DNA from: JAJTHY01 sp964458795
Lineage (GTDB): Bacteria > Pseudomonadota > Alphaproteobacteria > Rickettsiales > Midichloriaceae
Direction: 5' to 3'
Length of the DNA stretch: 64,000 nucleotides
Assembly: GCA_964458795.1 (NCBI GenBank)
Contig: CAYWJW010000001.1
Location: 1 to 64,000 of the forward strand
Shown here: one piece after another, positions 54,959 to 63,984 of the stretch
How the letters are laid out: every line of letters starts with the position of its first letter
How positions within the stretch are numbered: position 1 is the stretch's first letter
The notes under the pieces: generated by a model
Told to the model about the DNA's origin: nothing
Database searches by the model: none
What the model saw: the letters and a program-made list of their open reading frames with translations, nothing else
Made by a program: the position numbers and the translations under genes

Positions 54959-56272
54959 ATGACTGGGATTTTAATAGTTGATGATGAAGCGGATATTAGG
55001 GACTTAGTCTCTGATGTTTTAAGCGATGAAGGTTATGAGACGGTGTGTGCAAGTTCTGCCGCAAAAGCGATTGATGCTGTAACATCTGGTAATTTTTCTG
55101 CTGTGGTGCTTGATATATGGCTTGAAGGTAGTGAGATGGACGGGATTGGTGTGCTCAAAGCAATCAAGAGTGTAGATGCTGATCTCCCCGTTATTATGAT
55201 AAGTGGTCATGGCAACATAGAAACAGCAGTGCAAACTATAAAACTCGGTGCGTATGATTTTATCGAAAAGCCATTCAAGGCCGAAAAGCTAACTATAATG
55301 GTTGAGCGAGCAGTTAATACTTACAATTTATTATGTGAAAATAATCTACTCAGAAATCAAACCAGTGCTCCTCTTATAGAAACGGAAGGTTCGTCGCGCC
55401 TGATGCAGATAGTTCTAAAAGCCTCGCAAAGTGCTGCAGCCTCGAATAGTCGAGTGATTATAACCGGTGAAGATGGAACTGGGAAAGAATTTCTAGCTAA
55501 ATATATCCATAAACATTCTCAGAGGGGCGCTAAGAATTTTGCGATACTTAACTCTGCAAGTTTAACAGATGACAATTTTGAGGCTGAGCTTTTTGGGAAG
55601 GACCATAAAATTGGTATATTACAAAGATGTAAGGGTGGGACTGTATATATAGATGAGATTTTAGATCTTAGTCCGAAAGTGCAGGCTAAATTTTTAAACG
55701 TTTTGCAAGATATAAAATTTAATGTGCGGATCATATCTGGATCCTCGCGTGATCTTGCAAAAGCGATAGAAGAGGGAAGGCTGAATTCTAGTCTATATTA
55801 CAGACTTAATGTAGTGCCAATTAATATACCTCCTTTGAGGGAGCGTAAGGAAGATATAGAAATATTGGCAGAAAAGTTCTTAAATCACTTTTCATTAGTA
55901 ATGGGCCTTAATAAAGTTGCTTTATCTGACTCAGCTCTTGCAGCTCTTCAGCTGTACAACTGGCCGGGTAATACCCGTCAGCTTAAGAATATCATGGAAT
56001 GGCTGATGATTATGAAAGCCAAAGATAAGCAGATTATCGAAGCCGAAGATTTGCCGGGTGAAATTAAGCCTTTTAGTGAATCGGTTGATAATGATAATTG
56101 GGTAAGCAACGCTTTTTTGAAGCCACTTAAAGATGCGCGCGACAGTTTCGAGCGTGAGTATCTAAGCGCGCAATTAAACCGATACGGCGGGAACATCTCT
56201 AAAACCGCGCTGCACGTGGGTATGGATAGAACCGCACTACATAGGAAGCTTAAATTGCTTAAAAAGGTTTAG
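54959..56272 (+). CDS. ntrX: NtrX-like response regulator
   Basis: 437 residues. Receiver domain (1-120, phosphoacceptor Asp52 in VVLDIWLEG, Lys in FIEKPF), AAA+ domain (about 140-370; Walker A GEDGTGKE, Walker B GGTVYIDEI, Arg fingers GRLNSSLYYRLN) and a Fis-type helix-turn-helix (about 395-435, GGNISKTALHVGMDRTALHR). The GAFTGA loop for sigma54 contact is missing, as in alphaproteobacterial NtrX. NtrY kinase is not adjacent. Preceded by element copy I and followed by a strong terminator. Confidence 0.9.
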   Translation: MTGILIVDDEADIRDLVSDVLSDEGYETVCASSAAKAIDAVTSGNFSAVVLDIWLEGSEMDGIGVLKAIKSVDADLPVIMISGHGNIETAVQTIKLGAYDFIEKPFKAEKLTIMVERAVNTYNLLCENNLLRNQTSAPLIETEGSSRLMQIVLKASQSAAASNSRVIITGEDGTGKEFLAKYIHKHSQRGAKNFAILNSASLTDDNFEAELFGKDHKIGILQRCKGGTVYIDEILDLSPKVQAKFLNVLQDIKFNVRIISGSSRDLAKAIEEGRLNSSLYYRLNVVPINIPPLRERKEDIEILAEKFLNHFSLVMGLNKVALSDSALAALQLYNWPGNTRQLKNIMEWLMIMKAKDKQIIEAEDLPGEIKPFSESVDNDNWVSNAFLKPLKDARDSFEREYLSAQLNRYGGNISKTALHVGMDRTALHRKLKLLKKV

Positions 56273-56280
56273 TTTGCTCA

Positions 56281-56322
56281 AAAAAGCTTCTCTGAAATTT
56301 TTAGGTTTCAGAGAAGCTTTTT
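56281..56322 (+). terminator. Strong terminator after the ntrX-like gene
   Basis: AAAAAGCTTCTCTGAAA (56281-56297) pairs fully with TTTCAGAGAAGCTTTTT (56306-56322). Works on both strands, so it also closes the convergent gene. Confidence 0.92.
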
Positions 56323-56331
56323 ATTGTAACT

Positions 56332-57192
56332 CTAACACGATGCTGTTCTTCCTGGGTTGGCCAAGTTGAACTTTTGTATGTAGTCTTTAAACGCATGCTC
56401 TACAACTTCCAGAGTTTTATGGCCACTTGACACAGTTTTCATCAATTTATCTTCGCTTTCACGAACTAAAATAGAGTCTAGTAATGTTGATGCAGTAGCC
56501 AAACAAGAGGAACTTGTTAGCAGTAGCGCTCCTTTCATCAATTTATCTGGGGTTACTACATAGCCCAGTAGCTTGTTATTGCTTTTTAGCGCTAAAGAAA
56601 TACCAGCAACAGCAAGCGCACAGGTAACAGCTAATGCCGCATTGCGGATATTATGTACTACTTTTTCATATGCGGATGGTTGTACTTTATCACCTCTAGA
56701 TAGGGCTAGAATATCGGTTGCGCATTCTAATGTCGCTTCACTAAGCTTTGCTTGAGCTTCAAAAAACTCTTTTAACTCAGCAGTCTGCGGTATATTATTA
56801 TCCTTACCTGTATTATCGTTGCCACTTCTTTCCAATTGTGTGCCACTGCTGTTCATTGACGCCCTGCTAGGTGTAGGGCTAGTAGCTCTGCTAGGTGTGG
56901 TGGTAATTCTTGCCATTGTATTTTGATCAAGAGTTAATAAGGTTTTTAAATCAAGTTTTTGTAGGAAATTTACATTTGATTCAGGTGTAGCCGCTACTAT
57001 GCTTGGGTGTAAAATTCTCCTAATTTCCTCTCCTATTCCTTCCATAAGTGTTGAGGCTGCTTTATCGTCCACCTCTTTACTCGGTAACGCGTCTTTCTTG
57101 TTCTTCTGATAGTCATGCTTTTGTGTGTAGCTAACTAGTTTACTGTAGAAATCTACTTCACGGCCTATATAGAACCTTTCTTGTTGTAACAT
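56332..57192 (-). CDS. Hypothetical protein with hydrophobic hairpin
   Basis: 286 residues. Charged N-terminal part, a low-complexity Thr/Ser/Pro/Arg stretch (ITTTPSRATSPTPSRASM, about 95-115), two hydrophobic segments (about 185-205 and 215-240) and a helical tail. No family recognised. ATG 57192 is preferred because AGGA lies 8 nt upstream; ATG 57201 has no room for a site. The style is like some effectors of intracellular bacteria, inference only. Confidence 0.62.
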   Translation of the reverse strand: MLQQERFYIGREVDFYSKLVSYTQKHDYQKNKKDALPSKEVDDKAASTLMEGIGEEIRRILHPSIVAATPESNVNFLQKLDLKTLLTLDQNTMARITTTPSRATSPTPSRASMNSSGTQLERSGNDNTGKDNNIPQTAELKEFFEAQAKLSEATLECATDILALSRGDKVQPSAYEKVVHNIRNAALAVTCALAVAGISLALKSNNKLLGYVVTPDKLMKGALLLTSSSCLATASTLLDSILVRESEDKLMKTVSSGHKTLEVVEHAFKDYIQKFNLANPGRTASC

Positions 57193-57392
57193 AATGTCCA
57201 TCCTAAAAAAATAATGCGACTTAGTTGATACCCTATAAATAATGAAACGGCAATACTAAATTTTCCATTTACCATTTGAAATATATGATAAATATGCGGG
57301 AAATATCCAAAATACGGGGCTCCTAGCGCCAATAAAAAATTTTCTTATAGGCAGCTCTAATAAGCTTTTAGTTTCAGGTGGTTATGCCTGCT

Positions 57393-59555
57393 TTATAGAG
57401 ATAAAGCGTCCATGGCGCGCTTTGGAGCATTTTCTACTTGAGCCATCCAGCTAATACTCCTATATTTAGCAAGAGGGGTTAGCTCTGGACTGATCTCTTG
57501 TTTTTTTTCTGTGCCTTCTGAGATAGCAATAAGTCTCTCTGTCAGTACCTCAAGAAATTTCTCAACTTGGTCGTCACCTGGCTCAACCTTGTATTTCTCT
57601 ATTTCGGTGGTCAAAGCCTCTTCCAAGGATTCTGTGCTCTTCAGATCTATGTTAAGTCTCATGTCTCTCATTGCAGCTTGGATCTCACCGGTTGGATCAT
57701 CTTTGAGTATCTCCAAACAGTTTTTAACTCGCGCTTCCATAGGGCCACGGGTTATATCGCAGACCTTATTATAAAGATTTGTGCCATCTCCCAAATCTCT
57801 AAAAGGTAATCCACTCTGAACGTGATCTATAATAACAAATGCTCTATCTTCAGAATGATCTTTTATCAACTTTATAGCTTTGGGGATCACGGAGGAATCT
57901 AATCCTGTAAACGGCTCATCAAGAACTATAAGCTTTTTTCCCCGCATTAGTGCTGATACCAATAAAATAGCCTTTTTCTGCCCACCACTTAACTTAGAGC
58001 TTGGAGGGCTATCTAAAGGGCTATCAGATTCATATATTTTTGACATCCCTAATTCATCTAAGTATTTTATGACTCGTTCCTTTTCGTCACCATTCACTTC
58101 CTTCTTACCCATTATATCTTCAAGCAATGTGAAGTTTGGCGCGGGGGAATAGTCTTGCATAGACTTATAGAATGAATCAGATCTAGTTACCTTTCCTTCT
58201 TCAATAAAGGCAGCAAATGCTATAGCGCTAGTCAGTGAACTTTTACCTGAGCCAGACTTGCCTTTAAGCAGCATGATGTCCCTAGCTTTGAGTTCCAATT
58301 CAGTTGTCAATGTAAAGCCACTTTGTGTGCTAATCTTAAGTTTAGTATTCTTCTCTAGCTTCAAAAGAATATCACTTACAGCTTCACCTTCATTTGTTAT
58401 TTTCATCATATGATGTTCTTCAGCCTTCTTTTGCTTTTCCTCAGCTTGCTCAAGCAAGACCATTAATTTATTTATCTTTTCAATACTTTTATGTAACTCA
58501 GCATATTTTTGCACAGCATCAGACATACTGGTAATTACTTTCCTCATCCTAGCAAATTCCTTAAATACAGGATAGTAATCCATCTTATATTCAAGTTCAG
58601 GATTCGCCAAAATTCCTTTACCCATAAAACGCGGCAAAAACCATTCCTCGAGAATTTTGAAAATTGGAGTAATAGTTTTATTCAAACCCGATAATATGTG
58701 GGAGATATTATTATGTGCACCTCTATATGACTCCTGCATACTGGCTATCAAGCGAGCACTAGTGCCGCTAGATATTATGCTAGGTGCATTTTTGCTGGCA
58801 TAATCCACCAATGTTTTGAATTTATTATCACTTTCCTTTGTGCTTTCTTTAACATATAAAGCGATCCTCTTTACCAGATATGTTACTGTAAGTCTAGCTA
58901 CGCTTAGGGCTAAAAGTGAAACAAGGATTTTATTCGGTGTGTTAAGCGGAGTAATCAAATGCGGGGCAATTGATTTGCTGGCAGCTAGGACAGTATTACA
59001 TTGTGCATAAAATTTTGTGGCATTAATTGCTAGGCCTATTGTGATATCGAGCAAGTTATTTATGATTAATTTGCTGTGGCGAGACAAGCAATCTTGCAGG
59101 AGATAAGCTTCACTTTCTTTGCCATGCATAACCACATCCTGCAGGAAGAAATTAACTTCCATATCTTTTGCTTCAAGCACTTCTTTTCTAATTTTTTCAG
59201 CCATAGGAGCAGCAAGTTCATCAGCTATGATGTTATTCATGGCTTTGCTAGTCTCATCTAAAGCTACATTCAGCACCGAGTATGTCGCCAATTTATCGAG
59301 TGCTTCATCATAACCCTTAGCTTTCCTACCCCTTAAAGCTTTTTTGTCGTAGCCCTTTAGTCCTGTAACATCATAGGTATAGTTTTCAACAAACTCTGGA
59401 AGATAATGATGCTTAAGTGCCGTTAAAGCCCAAGCCTTTAAACCCGAAAAACTAATTGGATTGAGCGATGAAGTAACTAGAGCGGCAGTTCTCGCATTCA
59501 TGCCAAACCCAAGTTGTAGCGCTTTATTTGCAGATCTTTCTATTAATTCAAACAT
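57393..59555 (-). CDS. ABC-type ATPase fused to an unusual N-terminal membrane region
   Basis: 720 residues. N-terminal part (about 1-400) has three or four hydrophobic helices (about 165-185, 215-235) and long amphipathic helices, with a coiled coil near 345-400. A single ABC domain (about 410-620): Walker A GKSGSGKSS (near 435), signature KLSGGQKK (near 520), Walker B KKLIVLDEPF and H-loop VIIDHVQSG. A C-terminal tail of about 100 residues. It recalls half-size exporters, but the membrane part does not match a family I know. Substrate unknown. No partner gene adjacent. Confidence 0.75.
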   Translation of the reverse strand: MFELIERSANKALQLGFGMNARTAALVTSSLNPISFSGLKAWALTALKHHYLPEFVENYTYDVTGLKGYDKKALRGRKAKGYDEALDKLATYSVLNVALDETSKAMNNIIADELAAPMAEKIRKEVLEAKDMEVNFFLQDVVMHGKESEAYLLQDCLSRHSKLIINNLLDITIGLAINATKFYAQCNTVLAASKSIAPHLITPLNTPNKILVSLLALSVARLTVTYLVKRIALYVKESTKESDNKFKTLVDYASKNAPSIISSGTSARLIASMQESYRGAHNNISHILSGLNKTITPIFKILEEWFLPRFMGKGILANPELEYKMDYYPVFKEFARMRKVITSMSDAVQKYAELHKSIEKINKLMVLLEQAEEKQKKAEEHHMMKITNEGEAVSDILLKLEKNTKLKISTQSGFTLTTELELKARDIMLLKGKSGSGKSSLTSAIAFAAFIEEGKVTRSDSFYKSMQDYSPAPNFTLLEDIMGKKEVNGDEKERVIKYLDELGMSKIYESDSPLDSPPSSKLSGGQKKAILLVSALMRGKKLIVLDEPFTGLDSSVIPKAIKLIKDHSEDRAFVIIDHVQSGLPFRDLGDGTNLYNKVCDITRGPMEARVKNCLEILKDDPTGEIQAAMRDMRLNIDLKSTESLEEALTTEIEKYKVEPGDDQVEKFLEVLTERLIAISEGTEKKQEISPELTPLAKYRSISWMAQVENAPKRAMDALSL

Positions 59556-59619
59556 AGTAAGCCCACTAAAAATTGCTTCTAGTAGTATTTATGCCACACA
59601 AAGGTTAACAACTGGTTAA

Positions 59620-59895
59620 TACCAATTCCAGTAAATAACTGTACAGATGCGCTTCTGTACAGTTATTTACTGGAATTGGTATAAGGTAGTGAAAAGAAGT
59701 ATATTGGACCATGCTATCACAGGACAATATAACTTAAGAAACCTGCCACACAACCTGTCTTTGCCCGACTTGATCAGGCAATCCATTTTAAGGCTATAGA
59801 AATGCTTGCTTGATATACTAAATATAAGGCATTACCTGGCCTTAAGATGGATCACCCGATCAAGTCTGGTGATGACATTGGTTGATTGGTATAAG
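59620..59895 (-). repeat. Composite palindromic repeat, inverted partner of 49781-50074
   Basis: Starts with a perfect 27-bp-arm palindrome (TACCAATTCCAGTAAATAAC at one end, 59620-59681, loop ATGCGCTT), then the same unique run and opposed ACTTGATC palindromes as the 49.8-kb copy, in reverse order. A perfect 16-bp palindrome ACCTGTTTTAACAGGT follows at 59919. The 59556-60128 gap holds no supported gene. Confidence 0.85.
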
Positions 59896-60052
59896 CAGTA
59901 TATCTTATTATTTTTTTTACCTGTTTTAACAGGTGGAAGGCGCATATTTCTTAGGTTTTGTTTTTAAATAACAAGTGGAAACAGTGGTTTTCCTGACTTT
60001 GAAGCTTTTTATCCTGAAATACGTTCATAATGACTTTTTCTTTAGGATTTAA

Positions 60053-60130
60053 CCACAATTCTCTTATCTTGTATTTATGAGTATACTTGACTTGTTATAG
60101 GTAATGGAAGTCCCTGTGTGAAATATTTTT
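60053..60130 (-). repeat. 75-bp ACTTCCAT/TATAYT element, copy J (minus strand)
   Basis: On the minus strand: AAAAATATTTCACACA, GGGACTTCCAT, 18 nt, TATACT, CATAAATACAAGATAAG, AGAATTGTGG. It begins at the miaA stop. The nearest same-strand gene start is about 500 bp away. Confidence 0.85.
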
Positions 60131-61019
60131 ATATTTTTTTATGGGTCTTGGTATTAGCTATAATCTCATTGAAATCAAATTGATGCCGTCCCCAGGTAAT
60201 CTGGCGTTTAGCATAGTGACGGGTTGATTGTTGTGCCTTGCAAATTGTTTCATCTAAGGTCAACTTTCCTTCCAGATAACTCTGAATTTCTGGGATGCCG
60301 CAGGCCTTTGGAAGCGGTGCATCTCCAAAAATGGTAATTAGCTGTTTAACCTCCTTAACTGCACCAAGCTCTATCATTTTGATGAAACGTTGGTTAATTT
60401 TCTGGTAAATTACCTCGCGAGTTGGGTTTAGCCAAATTATATAATAATCAGATCGCGGAAATGGTGCATGCTTTTCATGTTTTTGCAGTTCTGCTAGGGA
60501 ATGACCGCTCTCAAACATCACTTCAAGTGCGCGCATTATGCGTTGCATATCATTAGGCTTAAGCTTTGAGGCAGTCATTGGATCTAGCTTGCGTAAGTAT
60601 TCGTGTAGTTCAGGTGTGTCCAAACGCTCTCTCAGTTCTGCCACCTTGGCCTTTGTTTCGCTAGAGATAGTAGGTAAATCTGGCAAGCCCTCTACTAGTG
60701 CTTTTATATACAGTCCAGTGCCGCCAACTAATATTGGCATTTTGCCTCGAGCACTCACTTCATTAATTTTGCGGGTTGCATCTATTATAAAATCTCCAAC
60801 TGAATAAGCATCGAGTACGGATCTAAAGCCATATAAGTGGTGTGGGATATCTTGCCTTTCTTCTGCGGTTGGCTGCGCTCCTATAACAGGTATTTCACGG
60901 TATACCTGCATAGAATCAGCATTTATTATTTCACCGTCAAATCGCTTGGCAAGCTCTACTCCATAGGCGGTTTTGCCTGAGGCAGTGGCACCGAAAATGA
61001 TGTTTATTTTAGCGCGCAT
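60129..61019 (-). CDS. miaA: tRNA dimethylallyltransferase
   Basis: 296 residues from ATG 61019. Adds the isopentenyl group to A37 of UNN-decoding tRNAs. P-loop [39 protein letters not shown] and [13 protein letters not shown]. Start chosen because [10 protein letters not shown] fits the family; a longer frame from 61064 would add 15 residues inside ruvB. 11-bp overlap with ruvB. The stop borders element copy J. Confidence 0.95.
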   Translation of the reverse strand: MRAKINIIFGATASGKTAYGVELAKRFDGEIINADSMQVYREIPVIGAQPTAEERQDIPHHLYGFRSVLDAYSVGDFIIDATRKINEVSARGKMPILVGGTGLYIKALVEGLPDLPTISSETKAKVAELRERLDTPELHEYLRKLDPMTASKLKPNDMQRIMRALEVMFESGHSLAELQKHEKHAPFPRSDYYIIWLNPTREVIYQKINQRFIKMIELGAVKEVKQLITIFGDAPLPKACGIPEIQSYLEGKLTLDETICKAQQSTRHYAKRQITWGRHQFDFNEIIANTKTHKKI

Positions 61020-62007
61020 GAAGGTTAAGATGCTCAAAAGCTTGCATACTAAGTTCTCGCCCATTTGGAGTGCGTTTTACCATGCCCAGCTGCATTAGAT
61101 AGGGTTCTACCATATCTTCAATCGTACCTTTGTCTTCGGCGATACCTGCTGCAATAGTATCAATTCCCACAGGACCGCCATTGTAGTTTTTAGCAATATA
61201 CTGTAGGTATTTATGATCTAGCCCGTCTAGGCCACTATCATCAATGCCAAGACTCTTTAGGGTGTGCTCTACGGTTGCAAGGTCAATTATTGGATCCCCT
61301 GCGGCATGCAAAAAATCTCGTACTCGGCGTAAAAGGCGCAGCGATATTCTAGGAGTGCCGCGTGAGCACTTGGCTATTTTGATGGCTGCATCATTGGCTA
61401 TTTCTACGTTTAGGACTTTGGAGCCTCTAAGCACTATATCCTTTAGTTCACTTGTGTTGTAAAAATCCAACTTAAGCGGGATGCCGAAACGATCTTTTAG
61501 CGGATTGGAAAGCAAGCCTAACCGGGTTGTTGCCCCTATCAATGTGAACTGGGGCAAGCTTATGCGCACAGATCTAGCCGCAGGGCCATCACCAATCACA
61601 AGGTCAAGCGCGAAATCTTCCATGGCGCTGTATAGTATTTCCTCAACTGCAGTGGGTAGGCGATGTATTTCATCGATGAATAGGACATCGCCAGGCTGCA
61701 GATTAGTTAGTATAGCAGCTAGTTCCCCCGCCTTTGTCAAGATGGGACCAGCAGTGATTTTGATATTGACGCCGAGTTCTTGAGAAATAATTTGTGAAAG
61801 TGTGGTTTTGCCAAGTCCTGGTGGGCCATAAAAAATTACGTGATCGAGGGCTTCATCCCTAGATTTAGCCGCTTCTAAAAACACTCTGAGGTTGTTCTTT
61901 AGCTGACCTTGTCCAATGAAATCATCAAGGCTTCTTGGCCTTACTTTTAGTTCCTGGCTTTCGTCTTCTTGGAGCTTTGATGGTACTTTTGCTGTTTGAG
62001 AGATCAT
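61009..62007 (-). CDS. ruvB: Holliday junction helicase RuvB
   Basis: 332 residues from ATG 62007. Motor of branch migration. [11 protein letters not shown], Walker [12 protein letters not shown], Walker [11 protein letters not shown], sensor [18 protein letters not shown] and Arg finger [14 protein letters not shown]-terminal [18 protein letters not shown] at 62025 is a weaker start. Its 5' end overlaps the lolD 3' end by 83 bp. ruvA/ruvC are not adjacent. Confidence 0.96.
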   Translation of the reverse strand: MISQTAKVPSKLQEDESQELKVRPRSLDDFIGQGQLKNNLRVFLEAAKSRDEALDHVIFYGPPGLGKTTLSQIISQELGVNIKITAGPILTKAGELAAILTNLQPGDVLFIDEIHRLPTAVEEILYSAMEDFALDLVIGDGPAARSVRISLPQFTLIGATTRLGLLSNPLKDRFGIPLKLDFYNTSELKDIVLRGSKVLNVEIANDAAIKIAKCSRGTPRISLRLLRRVRDFLHAAGDPIIDLATVEHTLKSLGIDDSGLDGLDHKYLQYIAKNYNGGPVGIDTIAAGIAEDKGTIEDMVEPYLMQLGMVKRTPNGRELSMQAFEHLNLHAR

Positions 62008-62683
62008 GTTTAGGTTTATCCACAACGCCGTTATTTATAGTTAAGATTCTATCAGTTTTTTTGGCTAGCTCAAGATTATGCGTAACCATTAATACGGAGA
62101 CATCTCTATTTCTGGCAATTTTTAGGAATTGGGCAAATACTACTTCAGCATTTTCTTCATCTAGATTACCAGTTGGTTCATCAGCGAGCAAGATTTTTGG
62201 TTGATGTATTAGTGCTCTGGCTATAGCGACTCGCTGTTGTTCACCTCCAGAAAGTTCGGATGGAATATTATTCATCCTATGAGACAATGAGAATTCACTA
62301 AGAATCTCTTTAGCGGATTCTTTTGCGAGCGTACGCCGTACTCCTGCAATTAAAAGCGGCATCATCACATTCTCAATCGCACTGAATTCAGGGAGTAAAT
62401 GGTGAAATTGGTATATAAAGCCAATTTTCCTGCCTCTAAGTTCGGTAGCCTTGGCATCTGAAAATCTGTTGCAGTCGCTACCATCTATTATAACTTCTCC
62501 ACTTGTGGGTTTTTCAAGAAGCCCGCATATATGTAGTAGTGTAGACTTTCCACAGCCAGATGGCCCGACGAGAGAACAAATCTCCCCTCTCCTTAGAACA
62601 AGGCTGGCATCTTTAAGTACATCTGTGGTATTTCGTCCTTGGACAAAGCTTTTAGTTATTCTTTTTAAACTAAGAATTGACAC
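61925..62683 (-). CDS. lolD: Lipoprotein-releasing ABC ATPase LolD
   Basis: 252 residues, start GTG 62683. Walker [12 protein letters not shown], signature [15 protein letters not shown], Walker [13 protein letters not shown]. Energises LolCE in moving lipoproteins to the outer membrane. About 25 residues longer than usual: a basic tail ([16 protein letters not shown]) that overlaps ruvB by 83 bp. lolC/E not adjacent. Confidence 0.92.
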   Translation of the reverse strand: MSILSLKRITKSFVQGRNTTDVLKDASLVLRRGEICSLVGPSGCGKSTLLHICGLLEKPTSGEVIIDGSDCNRFSDAKATELRGRKIGFIYQFHHLLPEFSAIENVMMPLLIAGVRRTLAKESAKEILSEFSLSHRMNNIPSELSGGEQQRVAIARALIHQPKILLADEPTGNLDEENAEVVFAQFLKIARNRDVSVLMVTHNLELAKKTDRILTINNGVVDKPKHDLSNSKSTIKAPRRRKPGTKSKAKKP

Positions 62684-62688
62684 GATAA

Positions 62689-62862
62689 TCAGCTGCTAAG
62701 CTTGCGCTCTTCAAACAGAACGTGCTTGCGGAGTTTTTTATCATACTTACGGAATTTTAGTTTTCCGGTAAGTTGTTTAGGATTCTTGCCGCATACATAA
62801 TAAACGCCAGTGCCTTCGCTGCTAACAAGTTTAAATAGTACGAGATTTCTTTTTCTTGCCAT
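62689..62862 (-). CDS. rpmG: Ribosomal protein L33
   Basis: 57 residues, bL33: [54 protein letters not shown]. Only one Cys is left, so it is the zinc-free form. Its stop precedes lolD by 5 bp. Confidence 0.95.
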   Translation of the reverse strand: MARKRNLVLFKLVSSEGTGVYYVCGKNPKQLTGKLKFRKYDKKLRKHVLFEERKLSS

Positions 62863-63030
62863 GGTTATATTAGAATAAATTTTATAAGCTGGCGTAGATC
62901 CTAACTAGTTGTTGGGTGTATGTCAACAATTTAAACAAATTAGTAGGGGTATGAATAATAAGTATTTGTAATTAATGCACTTTATGTATTAGCATAAATG
63001 GTAAGGATAATATGAATTTAGGTGAACAGC

Positions 63031-63984
63031 ATGCCTATTGAGACTTATAAGATTCTTAGCGCTCGAATAAAGCGGAATATAATTAAAGCCGCATTTTTAT
63101 TGAGTATTATAACTCCCTGTATCACATATGCATCAGATAAATTAGCTCCTCAAGCTATGATAGGCTATCTTGATAGATACCAGATTAAAAATGGTGAAAC
63201 ACTTTATGACGTTGCTAGAAATTTTGGTGTTGGAATTGATGAGCTGATGTATGCTAATCAAATAATTGATCCATGGTTTCCCGCGGTAGGTACTGAGCTT
63301 ATAATACCAAGCATGCACGTATTGCCTTCCAAGCCTCATAAAGGGATAGTTATTAACAAGACTGCGCTGCGCCTATACTACTTTCCTAAAGAAAACAGTA
63401 CTGAAGGTGTCATTTCTTTCCCAATAGCTATAGGCAAGCCTGGCTATGAAACCCCTATGGGGACTACTAGGATTAATGATAAAAAAGAAAACCCCTCTTG
63501 GAGGCCAACAGATAAAGTGAGAGCAGAATATCCTGGGTTAGGGTTGCCATCCGTCGTGCCCCCAGGGCCTAGTAATCCTTTAGGAGAATATGCAATTTAT
63601 CTGGGATGGGACCTGATCGTTATGCATGGAACCAACGATCCCTGGACTGTAGGTAGCCACGTTAGTCGCGGTTGCATAAGAATGTATCCTGAGCATATAA
63701 AAACTCTATTTAGCAAAGTGAGTCGAGGGACAGAAGTTCGAGTAGTGGATGAGCCGGTAAAAATTGGTTGGTTAGATAATCAACTCTACCTTACTGTGTA
63801 CCCTAATAGAGCGCAAAAGGATAAGATAGATTTGCGCAAACGAGTAGATGTGCCAAGAGACTCAGCAGCAATTAAAAAGAATTTACTTAATATTGCTGCA
63901 AGCCATCAAATAGAACTAGACTGGAATGCCGTCAACACTGCGTTGCAGGAATACAGAAGTGTTCCGATTAGAGTCTCAAGATGA
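63031..63984 (+). CDS. L,D-transpeptidase (YkuD) with LysM domain
   Basis: 317 residues from ATG 63031, with AGGTGA upstream. Signal peptide about 1-35 (AAFLLSIITPCITYAS), a LysM domain (about 55-100, YQIKNGETLYDVARNFGVGI) and YkuD catalytic domain with HGTNDPW and SRGCIRMY, where Cys is the nucleophile. ErfK/YbiS type: forms 3-3 cross-links or attaches lipoproteins to peptidoglycan. Signals a real, remodelled wall. Window ends 16 bp later. Confidence 0.92.
   Translation: MPIETYKILSARIKRNIIKAAFLLSIITPCITYASDKLAPQAMIGYLDRYQIKNGETLYDVARNFGVGIDELMYANQIIDPWFPAVGTELIIPSMHVLPSKPHKGIVINKTALRLYYFPKENSTEGVISFPIAIGKPGYETPMGTTRINDKKENPSWRPTDKVRAEYPGLGLPSVVPPGPSNPLGEYAIYLGWDLIVMHGTNDPWTVGSHVSRGCIRMYPEHIKTLFSKVSRGTEVRVVDEPVKIGWLDNQLYLTVYPNRAQKDKIDLRKRVDVPRDSAAIKKNLLNIAASHQIELDWNAVNTALQEYRSVPIRVSR

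Noticed and set aside
57202..57392. Signals in the gap between the 56332 and 57393 genes
   Set aside because: AT-rich sequence without a clear promoter, element copy or hairpin.
59919..59934. Palindrome ACCTGTTTTAACAGGT as a terminator
   Set aside because: The T run is on the wrong side for the plus strand, and A residues follow on the minus strand.
59951..60028. 25-codon minus-strand frame after element copy J
   Set aside because: Very short, no recognisable features, weak start signal; not enough to call.
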